Shown here piece after piece: positions 1 to 8,513 of a stretch of 56,595 bases of DNA (position 1 is the stretch's first letter; each line of letters begins with the position of its first letter). The stretch is from an uncultured Clostridia bacterium (lineage in GTDB: Bacteria > Bacillota > Clostridia > Christensenellales > Borkfalkiaceae). The notes under the pieces were generated by a model, which was not told the origin of the DNA, searched no databases, and worked only from the letters and a program-made list of their open reading frames with translations. The stretch lies in NCBI GenBank assembly GCA_947053545.1, contig CAMRSY010000009.1, positions 1 through 56,595 of the forward strand, in the 5' to 3' direction. Position numbers and translations under genes: made by a program.

Positions 1-2362
1 TTTGTACTGGCAACCTGCGCGTGGGTGCCGTGTTTATGGTACTTATGTCTCTTATACCCGAAAGCGACATATGCAATGTGCGCGGTATGGGCGTTGCCGT
101 CATCGTAAGGCAATCAACGTCCGATTTTATATGCTTTATTTTTTCTTTGTGCTCTACGCCGAACCGCTGTTCCTCGTCCAAAACAAGCAAGCCCAAATCT
201 TTGAATTTTACGTCGGCGGATAACAACCTGTGAGTGCCGATGATAAGGTCGATTTCGCCCCTTGCAAGCGCGGAGAGAGTTTGTTCCTGCTGTTTTGGAG
301 TTTTGAAGCGGTTTAGTTTTTCAACGCGAACGCCGAATTCCTTAAACCTTTCGCACGCGGTTTGAAAATGCTGTTCGGAAAGTATCGTGCTGGGACACAT
401 AAGCGCCGCCTGCTTGCCGCCCAACACGCACAGATAAACAGCGCGCAGGGCAACCTCGGTTTTACCGTATCCGACGTCGCCGCAAAGAAGCCTGTCCATA
501 ACTTTATCCGAACACATATCGCCCCTTATTTCCTCTATACAGTTAAGCTGGTCGGGCGTTTCTTCAAAAGTAAACGCGTTTTCAAATTCCTCCATCATTA
601 TAGCGTTTTCGGGGAAACGGAATCCGCGGCGTTCGCCCCTTTCCGCATACAGAAGCTTTAAGTCGAAAGCCAGTTTTTTTATTGAAGCGCGTACCCTTTC
701 CTTTACCCTTTCAAATTCCGCTCCGCCTATTTTGGAAAGCGACGGATTGCCGTCGCCTACGTATTTTGAAAGGATATCCATCTGTTCGACCGGAACGTAC
801 AAGACGTCTCCGCCGCGGTATTCTATGGCAACGTACTCCTTTATGCCGTCGGTCGTTTCTATTTTTTTCGTACCCGTAATCTTGCCTACGCCGTGTTTTT
901 CGTGCACGGCATAGTCGCCTATTTCGGGAGCCGCAAACATATCTCCGCGCCGGCGTTTTATTCGTTTTTGTACCGGCTTTGTGTATATATCCCCGCTGCC
1001 TATAACCGCAAGTTTAGCCTCGTGTATAATAAATCCTTTATCCAGACTTTCGCTTGAAACAGCCACGTCTTTAAGCGCGGAAAGGCTGTACGGAACGGGA
1101 TTGACCCCAATATATGCCTCGTTTAACACCTCGGCAAGCTTTTGATAGCGCTGCACTCCGCCCGCATAAACAAGCACCCTGTACCCGCCCGAAAGCCAGC
1201 GCTTTACGTCGTCGCACAGCATAGGCACGTTGTTAAGATAAGACGGCGAAGGTACCGATTTAAGATTGTACGTTTTAAGCGGACGGAAGAATTTAAGCTC
1301 GGTTATAAAAGTTTGGAGCGCCAGATTCGAAAAACGCGAAACGCCGTTTTGAAACTGCTCTTCCGTAAGCATCTGATTTCGGGAAAACGCGCAAACCTCG
1401 CCGCCCTCCAAAAGGTCAGAAAAGCGTTCGGCGTGTTCTTTTTCCGCCGCCTTCAGCCTGTCGTATAATGGTTTACATTCGTCGAACACAATTACCGTTT
1501 CTGGCGGCAGAATATCGAAAACGGTGCGCGCGCAAGCAAGACGGGGAAAAAGAAAATCCTGCCCCGCAAACGGCGTGCCCGCCGCAATCTTACCTGCAAT
1601 TTCATCGCACACGGTATGAAAGCGTTTAAACGCGCGCTCGCTTTTACACCCCTTTAAACCGAGGTTTAAAGCGGTTAATATGTTCTGCTTTTCGTCCTGC
1701 CCGATATAGCAGTCTACCGCAGGCGCAAGCGTTATTTCCGTTACGTCGGCAAGCCGCTCCCCGCTTACGGAATCGTAGGGGCGGATACGCTCGGCAGTGT
1801 CGCCGAAAAAGTCGATGCGCACAGGGTTTTCGCTGGTGACCGGATAAATATCCAGAATATCGCCACGGACGGCGAAAGAGCCGCGGCTTTCAACCGCATA
1901 TTCGCGCACATAGCCCATTTGCACAAGCGCGGCCGGCAGAGCGGCATAGTCGTAATCGTTACCTGCTTTTATATTGATGACGGGCAGTTTTTCGGGAACC
2001 AGCTGAAGCGCCGCCTCCACCTCGCAGACGATAACCTCCGCGCCCGACATAATACCGTGAAGTCCTTCGATTCTTTTGAACAGCGCGTCTTTGGAAACGG
2101 CGGTTTTATACAATAAAACGTCGTCTTTTGCAGCCAGATAGGCGCACTTTTTACCCGACAGAGTTGAAATTGCCGCATACGCCTTGCCTGCCGAAACAGC
2201 ATCGGGCGCAATGTATAACACCGGACGGTCGATTAAACTTGCCGTTAAATATTTGCGGCTGTCGGAAACGCCGAAAACCGCCGTCGGAGCACCGAGGCGG
2301 ACATCGTTAGCAAGGGCGGGATATTCGCCCCCTAAATTTTCGAAAGTAAAGAAATTTTTCAC
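1..2362 (-). CDS. mfd: transcription-repair coupling factor Mfd (5' part, runs off left edge)
   Basis: Mfd removes RNA polymerase stalled at DNA lesions and recruits UvrA. The frame is open from a GTG at 2362 to the window edge, about 787 codons of a protein usually near 1,150. Upstream of the GTG is an AGGTG ribosome site. The UvrB-like N-terminal part carries a typical SRGSFAVRGDILDIYP stretch. The translocase part shows Walker A GDVGYGKT at residues 628-635, the Walker B box DEEQ from 729, and motif III TATPIPR at 755-761. Motifs IV-VI and the C-terminal autoinhibitory domain lie outside the window. The pth gene lies just upstream in the same direction; the pth-mfd order is known from Bacillus. 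Identification is secure; the start is probable. Confidence 0.96.
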   Translation of the reverse strand, partial: MKNFFTFENLGGEYPALANDVRLGAPTAVFGVSDSRKYLTASLIDRPVLYIAPDAVSAGKAYAAISTLSGKKCAYLAAKDDVLLYKTAVSKDALFKRIEGLHGIMSGAEVIVCEVEAALQLVPEKLPVINIKAGNDYDYAALPAALVQMGYVREYAVESRGSFAVRGDILDIYPVTSENPVRIDFFGDTAERIRPYDSVSGERLADVTEITLAPAVDCYIGQDEKQNILTALNLGLKGCKSERAFKRFHTVCDEIAGKIAAGTPFAGQDFLFPRLACARTVFDILPPETVIVFDECKPLYDRLKAAEKEHAERFSDLLEGGEVCAFSRNQMLTEEQFQNGVSRFSNLALQTFITELKFFRPLKTYNLKSVPSPSYLNNVPMLCDDVKRWLSGGYRVLVYAGGVQRYQKLAEVLNEAYIGVNPVPYSLSALKDVAVSSESLDKGFIIHEAKLAVIGSGDIYTKPVQKRIKRRRGDMFAAPEIGDYAVHEKHGVGKITGTKKIETTDGIKEYVAIEYRGGDVLYVPVEQMDILSKYVGDGNPSLSKIGGAEFERVKERVRASIKKLAFDLKLLYAERGERRGFRFPENAIMMEEFENAFTFEETPDQLNCIEEIRGDMCSDKVMDRLLCGDVGYGKTEVALRAVYLCVLGGKQAALMCPSTILSEQHFQTACERFKEFGVRVEKLNRFKTPKQQEQTLSALARGEIDLIIGTHRLLSADVKFKDLGLLVLDEEQRFGVEHKEKIKHIKSDVDCLTMTATPIPRTLHMSLSGIRDISTINTAPTRRLPVQ

Positions 2363-2413
2363 CCGCTTACACCTATTTATCCCACCGTAACTTAACTGCT
2401 TAATTCGGGACCG

Positions 2414-2438
2414 CCGCGTAGGGACAAGCCCGACGCGG
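2414..2438. repeat. small inverted repeat between pth and mfd
   Basis: CCGCGT and ACGCGG flank a 13-base loop in the 140-base gap downstream of pth and upstream of mfd. No T-run follows on the minus strand, so it is not a good terminator. It may be a remnant of a dispersed GC-rich repeat. Confidence 0.3.
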
Positions 2439-2502
2439 GACGACAGTTGGGTGATATGTAATGTTTAATTAAATACTGCGCGCACAACAAACTCAACGGT
2501 TA

Positions 2503-3066
2503 TCAGCCGTTGAAATCGGTCATAACCTTTTCGCACGGAACGCCTTTTGCCAGCTCGATTGCAGCCTGCGCCGCCCGATTGCACGCCGAAATAAACAGTT
2601 CGTAATCTTCTTCTTTTACATTTGACAAGACGTAGTTGATGATCGGCACGTTTATTTCGCTGTCGCGTATACCTATGCGTATACGTTTAAAATTCTGCGT
2701 GCCGGTTTCGGCAATAACCGAACGCATTCCGTTGTGCGTGCCCGCGCTGCCGTCGGGACGGATACGAACCTTGCCTTTGGGAATATCGTAATCGTCGTAC
2801 AGAATAACCAGTTCTTCGGGTGACGCCTTGTATTTTGCAAGAAGCTGTTTAACCGCCCTGCCCGAATTGTTCATATATGTTAAAGGCTGTGCAAGTATTA
2901 CTTTTTCACCGTTTATATGCGCTTCGGCGGTAAGCGCCTCGCATTCCTTTTTATTAAACTTTACGCCAAGAATATTAGCCGCGTCGCCTACCGCAAGGTA
3001 GCCCATATTATGAAAAGTTTTAAAGTACTTGCTTTCGGGATTGCCCAGCCCGACAATAATAAACAT
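2503..3066 (-). CDS. pth: peptidyl-tRNA hydrolase
   Basis: Pth cleaves peptidyl-tRNA released from stalled ribosomes, recycling tRNA in the cytoplasm. The 187-residue product has the usual length. The start IIVGLGNPESKY and FHNMGY include the family Asn and His positions, and LTYMNNSG supplies the conserved Asn region. The PDGSAGTHNGMRS stretch (usually KxGGSAGGHNGLKS) carries the conserved His-Asn-Gly. An AAAGGGGGT ribosome site precedes the ATG. prs lies upstream in the same direction across about 100 bases that hold a hairpin, and mfd follows 140 bases downstream, so prs-pth-mfd may be partly co-transcribed. Confidence 0.96.
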   Translation of the reverse strand: MFIIVGLGNPESKYFKTFHNMGYLAVGDAANILGVKFNKKECEALTAEAHINGEKVILAQPLTYMNNSGRAVKQLLAKYKASPEELVILYDDYDIPKGKVRIRPDGSAGTHNGMRSVIAETGTQNFKRIRIGIRDSEINVPIINYVLSNVKEEDYELFISACNRAAQAAIELAKGVPCEKVMTDFNG

Positions 3067-3089
3067 AATATTACCCCCTTTTGAAAGTT

Positions 3090-3115
3090 AAAGCCACGGC
3101 AATGCCTGTGGCTTT
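3090..3115 (-). terminator. hairpin between prs and pth, weak terminator
   Basis: AAAGCCAC and GTGGCTTT pair across a short loop, with two further G-C pairs possible inside. On the minus strand it is followed by AACTTTC rather than a T-run, so read-through from prs into pth is likely. Confidence 0.4.
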
Positions 3116-3165
3116 ATGGTGTGAGAACGCTTAAATTTTGTTAACCGGTTTTTGCGTTGCTATTT

Positions 3166-4113
3166 TTAGTCGTATATTTTAGACATAGGTCTGTCCATAT
3201 AAACGTTTTCGATTGCGTTGGCGAATATCGTTGCCGTTGAAATCATTTTGAATATGGGCAGCATCTTTTCCTTCGGGATATTTATGGTATCGAGCATTGC
3301 AAGCTCGGTTATGGGCGAAGCCGCCAGCCTTTCGATTGCGGGACCCGACAGCACGCCGTGCGAACAGCAAGCGTAAATTTCTTTTGCACCCGCTTCCTTT
3401 AATGCCTTTGCGCCCTGCACGATAGTGCCCGCCGTGTCAATCATATCGTCAACCATAAGGCAGTTTTTACCCTCCACGTCGCCGATTATATTCATAACCT
3501 CCATAACGTTCGCCTTGGGGCGGCGCTTATCGATAATAGCCATTTTCGCATCCATTCTGGCCGCTACTTTTCTTGCCCTGCCAACCGAACCGATATCGGG
3601 GGAAACGACCACAAAGTCTTCGTCCACCTTCGGTTTGAAATGGTTGTAAAGCGTAGGTCCGCCCACCAGATTATCCAAAGGAATATCGAAAAAGCCCTGA
3701 ATTTGCAGACAGTGCAAATCCATAGTTAAAATTCTGTCCGCGCCTGCCGACGTAAGCAAATTAGCCACAAGTTTTGCGGTTATAGGCTCGCGCGAGCGCG
3801 CCTTTCTGTCCTGTCTGGCGTAACCGAAATAGGGTATAACCGCAGTGATACGGCCCGCGCTTGCGCGCCTTGCCGCGTCAATCATTATAAGCAGTTCCAT
3901 TAAATTATTGTTTACGGGGTAGCTTGTAGACTGAACTAAAAATACGTCTTTGCCGCGCACCGTCTCGTCGAAACGCACGTAAATTTCACCGTCGGAAAAA
4001 TGAGTTACCTCCATTTCGCCGAGAGTGGTGTTTAAGTGAGCCGCGATTTTTTCCGCCAGAGGGCGGTTGGAATTGCCCGAAAAAATTTTAATTTCGTTGC
4101 CGTGGTTAATCAT
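3166..4113 (-). CDS. prs: ribose-phosphate pyrophosphokinase (PRPP synthetase)
   Basis: Prs makes phosphoribosyl pyrophosphate from ribose 5-phosphate and ATP, feeding purine, pyrimidine, His, Trp and NAD synthesis. The 315-residue length is typical of class I enzymes. Visible motifs are [12 protein letters not shown] near the N-terminus, [25 protein letters not shown], and the PRPP loop [19 protein letters not shown] ribosome site precedes the ATG. A sigma-A-type promoter lies about 70 bases upstream, so this gene probably heads its own transcript. Confidence 0.97.
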   Translation of the reverse strand: MINHGNEIKIFSGNSNRPLAEKIAAHLNTTLGEMEVTHFSDGEIYVRFDETVRGKDVFLVQSTSYPVNNNLMELLIMIDAARRASAGRITAVIPYFGYARQDRKARSREPITAKLVANLLTSAGADRILTMDLHCLQIQGFFDIPLDNLVGGPTLYNHFKPKVDEDFVVVSPDIGSVGRARKVAARMDAKMAIIDKRRPKANVMEVMNIIGDVEGKNCLMVDDMIDTAGTIVQGAKALKEAGAKEIYACCSHGVLSGPAIERLAASPITELAMLDTINIPKEKMLPIFKMISTATIFANAIENVYMDRPMSKIYD

Positions 4114-4181
4114 TGGGTTTTGCCTCCGCTATTCATTTGTAATACGATAGTAAGCTTTTCCGCCTTTACCTAACATATATA

Positions 4182-4210
4182 AGTTTACTTTGCCTTACAA
4201 TATAAGTCAA
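4182..4210 (-). promoter_or_regulatory. sigma-A-type promoter for prs
   Basis: On the minus strand TTGACT (4205-4210) and TAAACT (4182-4187) are separated by 17 bases, giving a leader of about 60 bases before the prs ATG. Confidence 0.55.
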
Positions 4211-4288
4211 CCGATAAATTATGTGAAAAAATATCAACGTTAAAATGTTAGAAAGTAACTTATGCGTGAAAAGTTTGTGAGAATACCG

Positions 4289-4314
4289 CCGCGCGGCAAA
4301 TATTTGCCGCGCGG
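4289..4314. terminator. 26-base perfect palindrome downstream of tadA
   Basis: The palindrome reads CCGCGCGGCAAAT and its exact complement. It begins about 10 bases past the tadA stop on the minus strand. The T-run lies on the plus-strand side (GGTTTTATGTTTTT) although no plus-strand gene ends here. It may still act as the tadA terminator, helped only by stem stability. Confidence 0.5.
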
Positions 4315-4324
4315 TTTTATGTTT

Positions 4325-4777
4325 TTACTTTTTTTCCCGCAAACGCATTTCCGAAAAAAAGCGCGACAAGATTTCGCGGCACTCCTCTTCCATTACGCCG
4401 CCTTCCACCTCTACCGTATGATTTAAAAGATTTGCCGACGCAAGCTCGCGCGTTAAGGAACGCCCCTTATCTTCGGGCGCGCCGTAATAAATCTTTTTTA
4501 TTCGGGCGTTTAAAGCCGCGCCCATACACATAGGGCATGGCTCCAAAGTTACGTACAGCTCGCATTCGGGTATGCGCCAGCTCTTCAATTTTTTGCACGC
4601 CTTTTCTATCGCCTCTATCTCGGCATGCGCGGTTGCAATCTGCATTTTCGTGCGGCGGTTATGCCCGCGCGCGATAATTTTGCCTTCAAACACCACTACC
4701 GCGCCAATAGGCACCTCGCCCTCGCATAAAGCCTTTTCGGCGCATTTAAGCGCGTTTTTCATAAATTTATTTTTCAT
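4325..4777 (-). CDS. tadA: tRNA-specific adenosine deaminase TadA
   Basis: TadA deaminates the wobble adenosine of tRNA-Arg(ACG) to inosine. The 150-residue product has the zinc cytidine-deaminase motif: HAE at residues 51-53 (zinc His and catalytic Glu) and PCPMC at 80-84 (two zinc Cys), followed by the typical MGAALNARI stretch. The tadA start overlaps the end of the upstream M14 peptidase gene by 11 bases, so the two are translationally linked. No clear Shine-Dalgarno is seen, which fits coupling. Confidence 0.94.
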   Translation of the reverse strand: MKNKFMKNALKCAEKALCEGEVPIGAVVVFEGKIIARGHNRRTKMQIATAHAEIEAIEKACKKLKSWRIPECELYVTLEPCPMCMGAALNARIKKIYYGAPEDKGRSLTRELASANLLNHTVEVEGGVMEEECREILSRFFSEMRLREKK

Positions 4778-5498
4778 AATTTTCGGTAAAATATTTTAAA
4801 AGCCCGAAACACTCCTTAACGTCGCGCAGACGCTCTATCGGATGAGTTAATTCGTCGAAGCCGCACTCGATTGTATAAGCGGGTATGCCGAGTTTTTGAA
4901 TACACCAGTCCTTATATCCGCCGGCGCTGCCAACAATTTTTTTAGGAATATAGCCTGTAAAACCGGATATTATTTCCGCGCCCCTTTCATCGCCGCAACC
5001 GCCGTATTCCCAGTAAATTTCGCCGCCTTTTGTGTGAAAAGCAAGCGTAAACGACGGTTTGATTTTTAGAGTAAAACGGGACAGGGCCGCGCTTTCGCAC
5101 TCGGAAAAAGGATAATCGCCGATACAGTTTTCCCGCCCCCGCCTGCGTGTATTTAAACTGCCCGTGCCCCAGTCGGCGTCGAAATTACAGTTTATGTCCA
5201 CGCCGCGTCCGTTGGCTTTCCACATAGGGTTGCCGTTTTCGCATATTGCAACCCCGTCGGGATTTAAAAGCGGAATTACCCATCCGCCGCCCTTTTTGAC
5301 GCCTTCTTTAATATGTTTCAAAGCAAGGCGCGCGGTGATAAATTCGCGCGCGTGAACAGCGTAAACGGCTATAAACTGTTTGCCGTAATCGCTGCCGACG
5401 TGAAAAGCGTATAAATTACGGTTTTGGTGGGTGTAGCCTATTATACATTTTTTGCCTTTGTATAAGTTATAAAAATTTGCAACTTCACGGTATAACAC
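4767..5498 (-). CDS. M14-family zinc carboxypeptidase, gamma-D-glutamyl-diaminopimelate-peptidase-like
   Basis: The 243-residue protein keeps the M14 zinc ligands HAREF (His49, Glu52) and a third His in AFHTKGG (His155), the NPDGV box, and the catalytic Glu in IECGF (Glu211). The usual substrate-binding Asn-Arg of GVDLNRNFD reads GVDINCNFD here (Asn103, Cys104), so the arginine that grips the substrate carboxylate is missing. No signal peptide is visible, so it probably acts in the cytoplasm. Relatives of this size in Firmicutes trim peptidoglycan stem peptides; that role is inferred. The start is a GTG with no clear ribosome site, and a TATAAT lies five bases upstream. It overlaps tadA by 11 bases. 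Confidence 0.8.
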   Translation of the reverse strand: MLYREVANFYNLYKGKKCIIGYTHQNRNLYAFHVGSDYGKQFIAVYAVHAREFITARLALKHIKEGVKKGGGWVIPLLNPDGVAICENGNPMWKANGRGVDINCNFDADWGTGSLNTRRRGRENCIGDYPFSECESAALSRFTLKIKPSFTLAFHTKGGEIYWEYGGCGDERGAEIISGFTGYIPKKIVGSAGGYKDWCIQKLGIPAYTIECGFDELTHPIERLRDVKECFGLLKYFTENYEK

Positions 5499-5589
5499 AA
5501 AATATTATATTCAAAGCCGATAAGCCGTAACACACCCGTTCGCTTTACGCGGCGGCAAATATTTTTCTTGAGCCGAACGCGATTTTTTG

Positions 5590-6027
5590 TTACTTGTGGT
5601 ATTCGCTGCCCGAGTTAATCATAAAACCGCGGTAAATCTGCTCGAGAAGAATTACCCGCATAAGCTGATGGGGAAAAGTCATAGCGGAAAATGAAAGGCG
5701 CAAATCCGCCGCATTTTTAACGCTTTCGTCCAGCCCGCACGACGAACCTATTATAAAAGTGATTTCCGCGCCCGCGTCTACAAGAACGCCTATTTTTTCG
5801 GCCAGACCGGGGCTGGAAAGCTGCCTTCCCTCCACGCAAAGCGCTATTTTATATCCCCTTGACGCGCGCAGAATATCTTCCGCCTCGCTCTTCAAATTTT
5901 TGCCCTCGGCAATTTCTTTTATTTCGGTTTTGCAAAACCGTGACAGACGCTTAATATATTCGGCGCAAGCCGAACGCAAATATTCTTCCTTAATTTTGCC
6001 GACGCAAACTATATTAACTTTTATCAT
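5590..6027 (-). CDS. rlmH: 23S rRNA pseudouridine-1915 N3-methyltransferase RlmH
   Basis: RlmH is a SPOUT methyltransferase that acts on pseudouridine 1915 of assembled 70S ribosomes. The product (145 residues, family about 159) shows the family start VNIVCVGKIKEEYL, the knot region FIIGSSCGLDESV, and the conserved end MTFPHQLMRVILLEQIYRG followed by YHK at the C-terminus. The small shortening is internal. Its ATG overlaps the stop of the upstream CPBP gene in an ATGA, indicating co-translation. Confidence 0.95.
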   Translation of the reverse strand: MIKVNIVCVGKIKEEYLRSACAEYIKRLSRFCKTEIKEIAEGKNLKSEAEDILRASRGYKIALCVEGRQLSSPGLAEKIGVLVDAGAEITFIIGSSCGLDESVKNAADLRLSFSAMTFPHQLMRVILLEQIYRGFMINSGSEYHK

Positions 6028-6956
6028 TTAACAAACAACCCTGCTATCCACAATAAAACAGTTGCTCCTATTCCTACCGCCGCAAAAATAAAAAACTGTG
6101 CAACCCCGCCTTTTTTGCACTTTTTTAATTCAGTTTTGTCCAAAATAAGCCAAACAACGGCGCCCGCAAGCGCCAGCGAAGCAACAACGGTTAAAACTAT
6201 TTCAACCGTCCAAGGCATAATTAATTTATCCGTTACAGGATCGATTAACCCTGCGGCGGACAGCGCGATAATTAACGCGTTGTTTATAAAATGAATAATT
6301 ACCGTAGGAGTGACCGAGCGCGAACGCAAAGCCAGAAAAGCAAACAGACTGCCGCAGACAAACTGGTAAATTGTCTGCTCGACCGACGTATGGTAAAGCG
6401 AAAAGCACAAGCCCGATAAAAATATTGTACGCACGGTGCCCGCATCCTCTTCGGTGTTGAACAAAATTATGCCGCGGAACATTATTTCTTCGAAAATAGC
6501 CGGCAGTACTGCGAATACTATGATAACGGGTAAAACCTTCAAACCGGTTACGTCGGGCAAAAAGCTTTTTCTTTGCTCGTAACCCATAAGTTCAAGCAAT
6601 TTTATAAACCAGCCGTTTACGGAAGTGAGCGAAAAGAACAGCCCGAAAATAAGCAGTAGACCCAGAACAAAATACTTAGGACGCGCTTTAACAGGAACGA
6701 TTGCGCGCGCAGGCTGTTTTGCAAGTTTAACCGCAAGGGCAAAAACAACCGAAACGGTAATTGGAGAGACAAGCACGGAGATGTATTTAGCCGCGTCAGT
6801 ATTCGCAAGCCCGCCTAAAGTTATAATTACAGAACCAACCAAACCGACCAGCAGATTTATTATTACAACAAGCGTAAACGACAGTCCGCCCGCCCTTGAC
6901 CCCAGCGGCAGCACGTATTTGCTATTTGGATTTTGCGTATACCTATTACCTTCCAT
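6024..6956 (-). CDS. CPBP-family intramembrane metalloprotease
   Basis: This is a multi-pass membrane protein of about 310 residues with the three CPBP (CaaX protease and bacteriocin-processing/immunity) motifs: EEIMFRG (Glu156, Glu157, Arg161), FSLYHTS (His189) and HFINNA (His222, Asn225). At least seven hydrophobic stretches are visible. The function is unassigned; relatives cleave membrane substrates or confer bacteriocin immunity. The ATG at 6956 is preferred over an in-frame TTG six codons upstream. Neither has a ribosome site, but a TATAAT ends seven bases before the ATG, so the mRNA may be leaderless. Its stop overlaps the rlmH start. Confidence 0.88.
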   Translation of the reverse strand: MEGNRYTQNPNSKYVLPLGSRAGGLSFTLVVIINLLVGLVGSVIITLGGLANTDAAKYISVLVSPITVSVVFALAVKLAKQPARAIVPVKARPKYFVLGLLLIFGLFFSLTSVNGWFIKLLELMGYEQRKSFLPDVTGLKVLPVIIVFAVLPAIFEEIMFRGIILFNTEEDAGTVRTIFLSGLCFSLYHTSVEQTIYQFVCGSLFAFLALRSRSVTPTVIIHFINNALIIALSAAGLIDPVTDKLIMPWTVEIVLTVVASLALAGAVVWLILDKTELKKCKKGGVAQFFIFAAVGIGATVLLWIAGLFVK

Positions 6957-6963
6957 ATATATA

Positions 6964-6971
6964 CAATTATA
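6964..6971 (-). promoter_or_regulatory. possible -10 box abutting the CPBP gene start
   Basis: A minus-strand TATAAT lies about seven bases before the ATG, with a weak -35 (TTTACT) 18 bases further up. Transcription would start at or next to the start codon. Confidence 0.35.
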
Positions 6972-7039
6972 CAATAAGGCGAGTCGTAAAGTAAATGAAA
7001 TCGTTTTACTTTTAATTAAAAATGTAATAAAATTTACTT

Positions 7040-7879
7040 ATGAGAATTATCGACACAAAAGAAATAGCCGACAAAATTTACCGCATGGCTTTGAAGGCCG
7101 GCGTTAAATTGACGGAAGACTGCAAAGAGGCGCTGGAAAAGGCGAAAGACAATGAAAGCGGCGGCGCGGCGAAATTTGCGCTGAAAACGCTAACGGAAAA
7201 CTGCCGCATTGCGGAAATCAACGGCTTACCAGTTTGTCAGGATACCGGCATGGCCGTTATATTAATAGAAATAGGACAAGACGTTTTTCTTACAGGCGAG
7301 CCCTTGGATGAAGCCGTAAACGGCGCGGTGCGCAAAGCTTATGCGGACGGATATTTCCGCAAATCGGTATGCGACCCGATTACCAGAAAAAATACCGGTG
7401 ACAACACCCCTGCCGTAATTCATACGCACATATGCACCGGCGAACATATTGAAATAACGTTTTTACCGAAGGGATTCGGCAGCGAAAATATGAGCGCTTT
7501 GTATATGCTTAAACCCGCGCAGGGTGTTGAAGGTATTATTAACGCCATTGTAAATACCGTTGAAAAAGCGGGTTCGCGGCCCTGCCCCCCAGTTTACGTA
7601 GGCGTTGGAATAGGCGGCAGTTTCGACACGTGCGCTTACCTTGCCAAAAAGGCGCTTACCCGCAAAATAGGCTCGCACTCAAATCGAGAGGATATCGCAG
7701 AAATCGAAAAAGTTGCGCTAGAAAAAATCAACGCTTTAAATATCGGCTGCCAGGGCTTTCACGGAAAGACTACCGCCTTGGGCGTAAGCTGCGAATGGGC
7801 TTACACCCATATTGCCGGTCTGCCCGTCGCCGTTAATATTCAGTGCCACTGCGTGCGCTGTGAAAAGGCGGTGTTATAA
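7040..7879 (+). CDS. fumarate hydratase class I, alpha subunit (iron-sulfur)
   Basis: This is the catalytic alpha part of a two-subunit class I fumarase, or the closely related L-tartrate dehydratase. The enzyme interconverts fumarate and malate with a [4Fe-4S] cluster. The 279-residue length is typical. The cluster Cys lies in PVCQDTG (Cys66), with a further Cys in the C-terminal IGCQGFHG stretch. The beta subunit starts at the base where this gene ends. The pair is divergent from the CPBP gene and is one of few plus-strand units in the first half. Fumarase is more likely than tartrate dehydratase from generality, not from a motif. Confidence 0.92.
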   Translation: MRIIDTKEIADKIYRMALKAGVKLTEDCKEALEKAKDNESGGAAKFALKTLTENCRIAEINGLPVCQDTGMAVILIEIGQDVFLTGEPLDEAVNGAVRKAYADGYFRKSVCDPITRKNTGDNTPAVIHTHICTGEHIEITFLPKGFGSENMSALYMLKPAQGVEGIINAIVNTVEKAGSRPCPPVYVGVGIGGSFDTCAYLAKKALTRKIGSHSNREDIAEIEKVALEKINALNIGCQGFHGKTTALGVSCEWAYTHIAGLPVAVNIQCHCVRCEKAVL

Positions 7880-8397
7880 TGATTAAACTGAACTTGCCGG
7901 TCGATAAAAAAGAAATAAAAAAATTGCACGCCGGCGACAGCGTGCTTTTATCGGGAACTATTTACACCGCGCGCGACTGCGCGCACAAGCGGCTTAAAGA
8001 AATGATTGAACGCGGCGAAACTTTACCGTTTGATTTGAACGGCGCGTTTATATATTATGCCGGTCCGTGCCCCGCCAAACCGGGATATGCAAGCGGCAGT
8101 TGCGGCCCTACCACCTCCGCCCGTATGGATGCTTTCGCGCCTCTTTTGCTTGACGAAGGCTTAGGCGGAATGATAGGCAAGGGCGAAATGAGCGCGGAGG
8201 TAACCGACGCGTTAGTGCGGAATACGGGCGTTTACTTTGCCGCAATCGGCGGCGCGGGCGCAACTTACGGCAGAGCTATAATTAAAAGCGAACTCGTCGC
8301 CTTTCCCGAGCTTTTGTCCGAAGCCGTACGCCGTTTGGAAATTGCCGATTTTCCCGCCGTAGTGGCCGTTGACTGTTACGGAAAGAGTATTTATTGA
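7879..8397 (+). CDS. fumarate hydratase class I, beta subunit
   Basis: The 172-residue swivelling beta subunit pairs with the upstream alpha subunit. It carries the family stretch LHAGDSVLLSGTIYTARD, then YYAGPCPAKPGY, CGPTTSARMD and MIGKGEMS. Its ATG overlaps the alpha stop (TAATG), consistent with one-to-one translation. A strong hairpin about 70 bases downstream ends the unit and lies between it and the convergent PRC-barrel gene. Confidence 0.92.
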   Translation: MIKLNLPVDKKEIKKLHAGDSVLLSGTIYTARDCAHKRLKEMIERGETLPFDLNGAFIYYAGPCPAKPGYASGSCGPTTSARMDAFAPLLLDEGLGGMIGKGEMSAEVTDALVRNTGVYFAAIGGAGATYGRAIIKSELVAFPELLSEAVRRLEIADFPAVVAVDCYGKSIY

Positions 8398-8466
8398 ATA
8401 TAACTACACAAGCGGAATTTTGTTTTTTATTAATTTAACATTTACGCGGCTATTGCCGATATTAAC

Positions 8467-8497
8467 TTTGCCGCGGGCAGATAAAACCCGCGGCAAA
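8467..8497. terminator. bidirectional hairpin between fumarase genes and ylmC-like gene
   Basis: TTTGCCGCGGG and CCCGCGGCAAA pair over 11 bases with a nine-base loop, between two convergent genes. A/T tracts flank the right side, so it can serve the plus strand best (AATTTT). Confidence 0.65.
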
Positions 8498-8513
8498 AAT
8501 TTTAAAATAAATA

